Below the pieces are notes generated by a model, which saw only the letters and a list, made by a program, of their open reading frames with translations, had not been told where the DNA came from and ran no database searches. From the NCBI GenBank assembly GCA_027036915.1, contig JALWCD010000007.1, positions 2,384 through 9,968 on the forward strand: 7,585 bases of DNA. Direction: 5' to 3'. The position numbers and the translations under genes were made by a program. Below are positions 6,176 to 7,585 of the stretch, piece by piece. The DNA comes from Thermodesulfatator sp. Lineage in GTDB: Bacteria > Desulfobacterota > Thermodesulfobacteria > Thermodesulfobacteriales > Thermodesulfobacteriaceae. Each line of letters begins with the position of its first letter. Position 1 is the stretch's first letter.

Positions 6176-6400
6176 ATGAAAAAGGATATCCATCCCGAGT
6201 ATTATCCCGAAGCGGTGGTGCGCTGCGCCTGCGGAAACGAGTTTACCGTGGGGGCGACCCGGCCCGAAATCCGGGTGGAGGTCTGTTCGAAATGTCATCC
6301 TTTCTTCACCGGGGAGCAGCGCTTCGTGGATACCGAGGGTCGGGTGGAAAAGTTCATGAAAAAGTACGCCGAATATTATCAGAAGAAAGAGTCGGCCTAA
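6176..6400 (+). CDS. rpmE: 50S ribosomal protein L31, zinc-binding form
   Basis: The 74-residue protein begins [20 protein letters not shown], the typical L31 opening. Four cysteines in two pairs, C17/C19 (CAC) and C37/C40 (CSKC), match the zinc-ligand pattern of the C+ type. The conserved CHPFFTG (40-46) and [11 protein letters not shown] (50-60) follow. L31 bridges the large and small ribosomal subunits. Organisms with the C+ form often also carry a zinc-free paralogue that replaces it under zinc starvation; none is in this window. The gene lies between rho and prfA, three bases before prfA, a common arrangement. Confidence 0.97.
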   Translation: MKKDIHPEYYPEAVVRCACGNEFTVGATRPEIRVEVCSKCHPFFTGEQRFVDTEGRVEKFMKKYAEYYQKKESA

Positions 6401-6403
6401 GGC

Positions 6404-7510
6404 ATGGCGCTTGCGGAGCTTTATCTTACCAAACTCGCGGAGGTCGAGAAGCGATATCAGGAGCTTTCGAAGCAGCTCTCCGATCCGAATCTCCTTTCGG
6501 ATCGTAAGCGGTATGCCCGCCTGGCCCGGGAACACGCCGAACTCGAACCGGTGGTGGAGACCTATCGCGAGTATCGTCGAATCCTCAAGGAACTGGCCGA
6601 AAACAGGGAACTTCTGGAGGAGGCCGACGAGGAGCTCCGGGAGCTGGCCCGGGAGGAGATCAAGCAGCTTGAGGAACGCCTGGAGACCCTGGAAAAGGAG
6701 ATCCCGATCCTGCTCCTTCCCAAGGATCCCAACGATGAGAAGAGCGTGATCCTTGAGATCCGGGCCGGGGCCGGAGGGGAGGAGGCGGCCCTTTTTGCCG
6801 CCGATCTTCTGCGCATGTATACCCGTTACGCCGAGCGCCGGGGCTGGAAGATGGAGATCCTTTCCGCCAACGAGACCGGCCTCGGAGGGTTCAAGGAGGT
6901 CATCCTCCGGATCGACGGCCAGGGGGCTTACAGTCGGCTGAAATACGAGAGCGGGGTCCACCGGGTGCAGCGTATTCCGGTCACGGAATCCGGTGGGCGC
7001 ATCCATACCTCCACGGTCACGGTAGCGGTTCTTCCTGAAGCCGACGAGGTGGAGGTTGAAATCCGGCCCGAGGACTTACGGATCGAGACCATGCGGGCCT
7101 CGGGTCACGGTGGCCAGCACGTAAACCGCACCGAAAGCGCCGTGCGGATCACCCATCTGCCCACGGGCATCACGGTCTATTGCGCCAACGAACGCAGCCA
7201 GCACCAGAACCGGGCCACAGCCATGAAGATCCTCCGGGCCAGGCTATACGAGATGGCCCTGCGTGAACAGCAGGAGAAGATCCAGGCCGAGCGCCGCAGT
7301 CAGGTGGGTACCGGGGAGCGCAGCGAGCGTATCCGCACCTACAACTTCCCCCAGAACCGGGTTACGGACCACCGCATAGGGCTTACGCTTTACCGGCTCG
7401 AGGAGGTCCTGGACGGGGATCTGGACGAGATCCTCGACGCCCTGATCACCCATTTCCGCACCGAGGCCCTGAAACAGGAAGAGGAGGCCCTGTTGCGGGA
7501 GGCGGCATGA
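6404..7510 (+). CDS. prfA: Peptide chain release factor 1
   Basis: This 368-residue class I release factor recognises UAA and UAG and triggers peptide release. An N-terminal charged, largely helical coiled-coil region covers about 1-105. The conserved [15 protein letters not shown] (118-132) follows. The stop-codon tripeptide is PVT (192-194) in [14 protein letters not shown], which marks RF1 rather than RF2 (SPF). The catalytic GGQ is at 236-238 in [11 protein letters not shown]; many homologues have Ala or Pro where this one has H235. ITHLPTGI and [10 protein letters not shown] follow, then [15 protein letters not shown] (311-325), typical of RF1. There is no internal UGA frameshift site like that of RF2. 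The ATG lies three bases after the rpmE stop with only a weak SD, suggesting coupled translation. The stop TGA overlaps the ATG of the next gene. Confidence 0.98.
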   Translation: MALAELYLTKLAEVEKRYQELSKQLSDPNLLSDRKRYARLAREHAELEPVVETYREYRRILKELAENRELLEEADEELRELAREEIKQLEERLETLEKEIPILLLPKDPNDEKSVILEIRAGAGGEEAALFAADLLRMYTRYAERRGWKMEILSANETGLGGFKEVILRIDGQGAYSRLKYESGVHRVQRIPVTESGGRIHTSTVTVAVLPEADEVEVEIRPEDLRIETMRASGHGGQHVNRTESAVRITHLPTGITVYCANERSQHQNRATAMKILRARLYEMALREQQEKIQAERRSQVGTGERSERIRTYNFPQNRVTDHRIGLTLYRLEEVLDGDLDEILDALITHFRTEALKQEEEALLREAA

Positions 7511-7585
7511 TCGAAGCCTACCGTTTCGGGGAGATGGTGGTCTCGGGTCGTGTCTTTCGTCGGGATCTCAAGATCGGGGACGGAG
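7507..7585 (+). CDS. Mth938/DUF498-like protein, N-terminal fragment
   Basis: An ATG at 7507 overlaps the prfA stop (ATGA) and opens a frame that continues to the end of the window. The 26 complete residues begin [20 protein letters not shown] and then read LKIGDG. The spacing Y-x-FG-xx-V-xx-G-x-x-x-x-D resembles the first strands of Mth938/DUF498-type proteins, small single-domain proteins of unclear bacterial role, some related to the mitochondrial NDUFAF3 assembly factor. Only this short part is visible, so the assignment is tentative. The four-base overlap indicates translational coupling to prfA. In many bacteria prmC, which methylates the release-factor GGQ, occupies this position; this start does not look like PrmC. 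Confidence 0.55.
   Translation, partial: MIEAYRFGEMVVSGRVFRRDLKIGDG

Noticed and set aside
6140..7006. A 288-codon minus-strand frame across rpmE and prfA
   Set aside because: It covers two intact, well-recognised + strand genes, and its Leu/Gly-rich sequence fits no family.

Overview
The window is a compact stretch of bacterial chromosome in which almost every gene lies on the + strand and intergenic gaps are short. The proteins are rich in Glu, Lys and Arg, coding GC is high, and the two promoters seen are sigma70-like. A chemoreceptor, an Rrf2 regulator, a cytochrome bd oxidase and a standard rho-rpmE-prfA block together suggest a thermophilic, mainly anaerobic, Desulfobacterota/Thermodesulfobacteriota-like organism. 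That placement is inference from protein style and gene content; no rRNA or other marker is present.

Layout. Positions 1-252 hold the C-terminal end of a methyl-accepting chemotaxis protein. Two bases later comes threonine synthase (thrC, 255-1643). A short intergenic region (1644-1700) carries a near-consensus promoter, and a perfect 10-bp inverted repeat covers its -10 box. It drives an Rrf2-family regulator (1701-2147) with putative iron-sulfur ligands. A 103-base AT-rich gap follows, containing another perfect inverted repeat and an orphan Shine-Dalgarno-like site. Then come cydA (2251-3558) and cydB (3587-4624), the two core subunits of a bd-type quinol oxidase, closed by a strong intrinsic terminator (4637-4664).

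A new transcription unit starts with a TTGACA/TATAGT promoter at 4676-4703 and about 90 bases of leader. It contains rho (4799-6112), rpmE (6176-6400) and prfA (6404-7510). A fourth gene overlaps the prfA stop and runs off the window; its first 26 residues look like an Mth938/DUF498-type protein. This unit combines transcription termination, a ribosomal protein and translation termination, a common bacterial association.

The most coherent story is the regulator-oxidase pair. A likely Fe-S Rrf2 sensor appears to repress its own promoter and sits directly upstream of an O2-consuming bd oxidase, as expected for a redox- or NO-responsive defence module in an anaerobe. Each protein family is well known. 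What may be undescribed is the specific operator and the layout of the gap before cydA. I found no CRISPR array, transposon, tRNA or rRNA, and no gene-free stretch longer than 300 bases.
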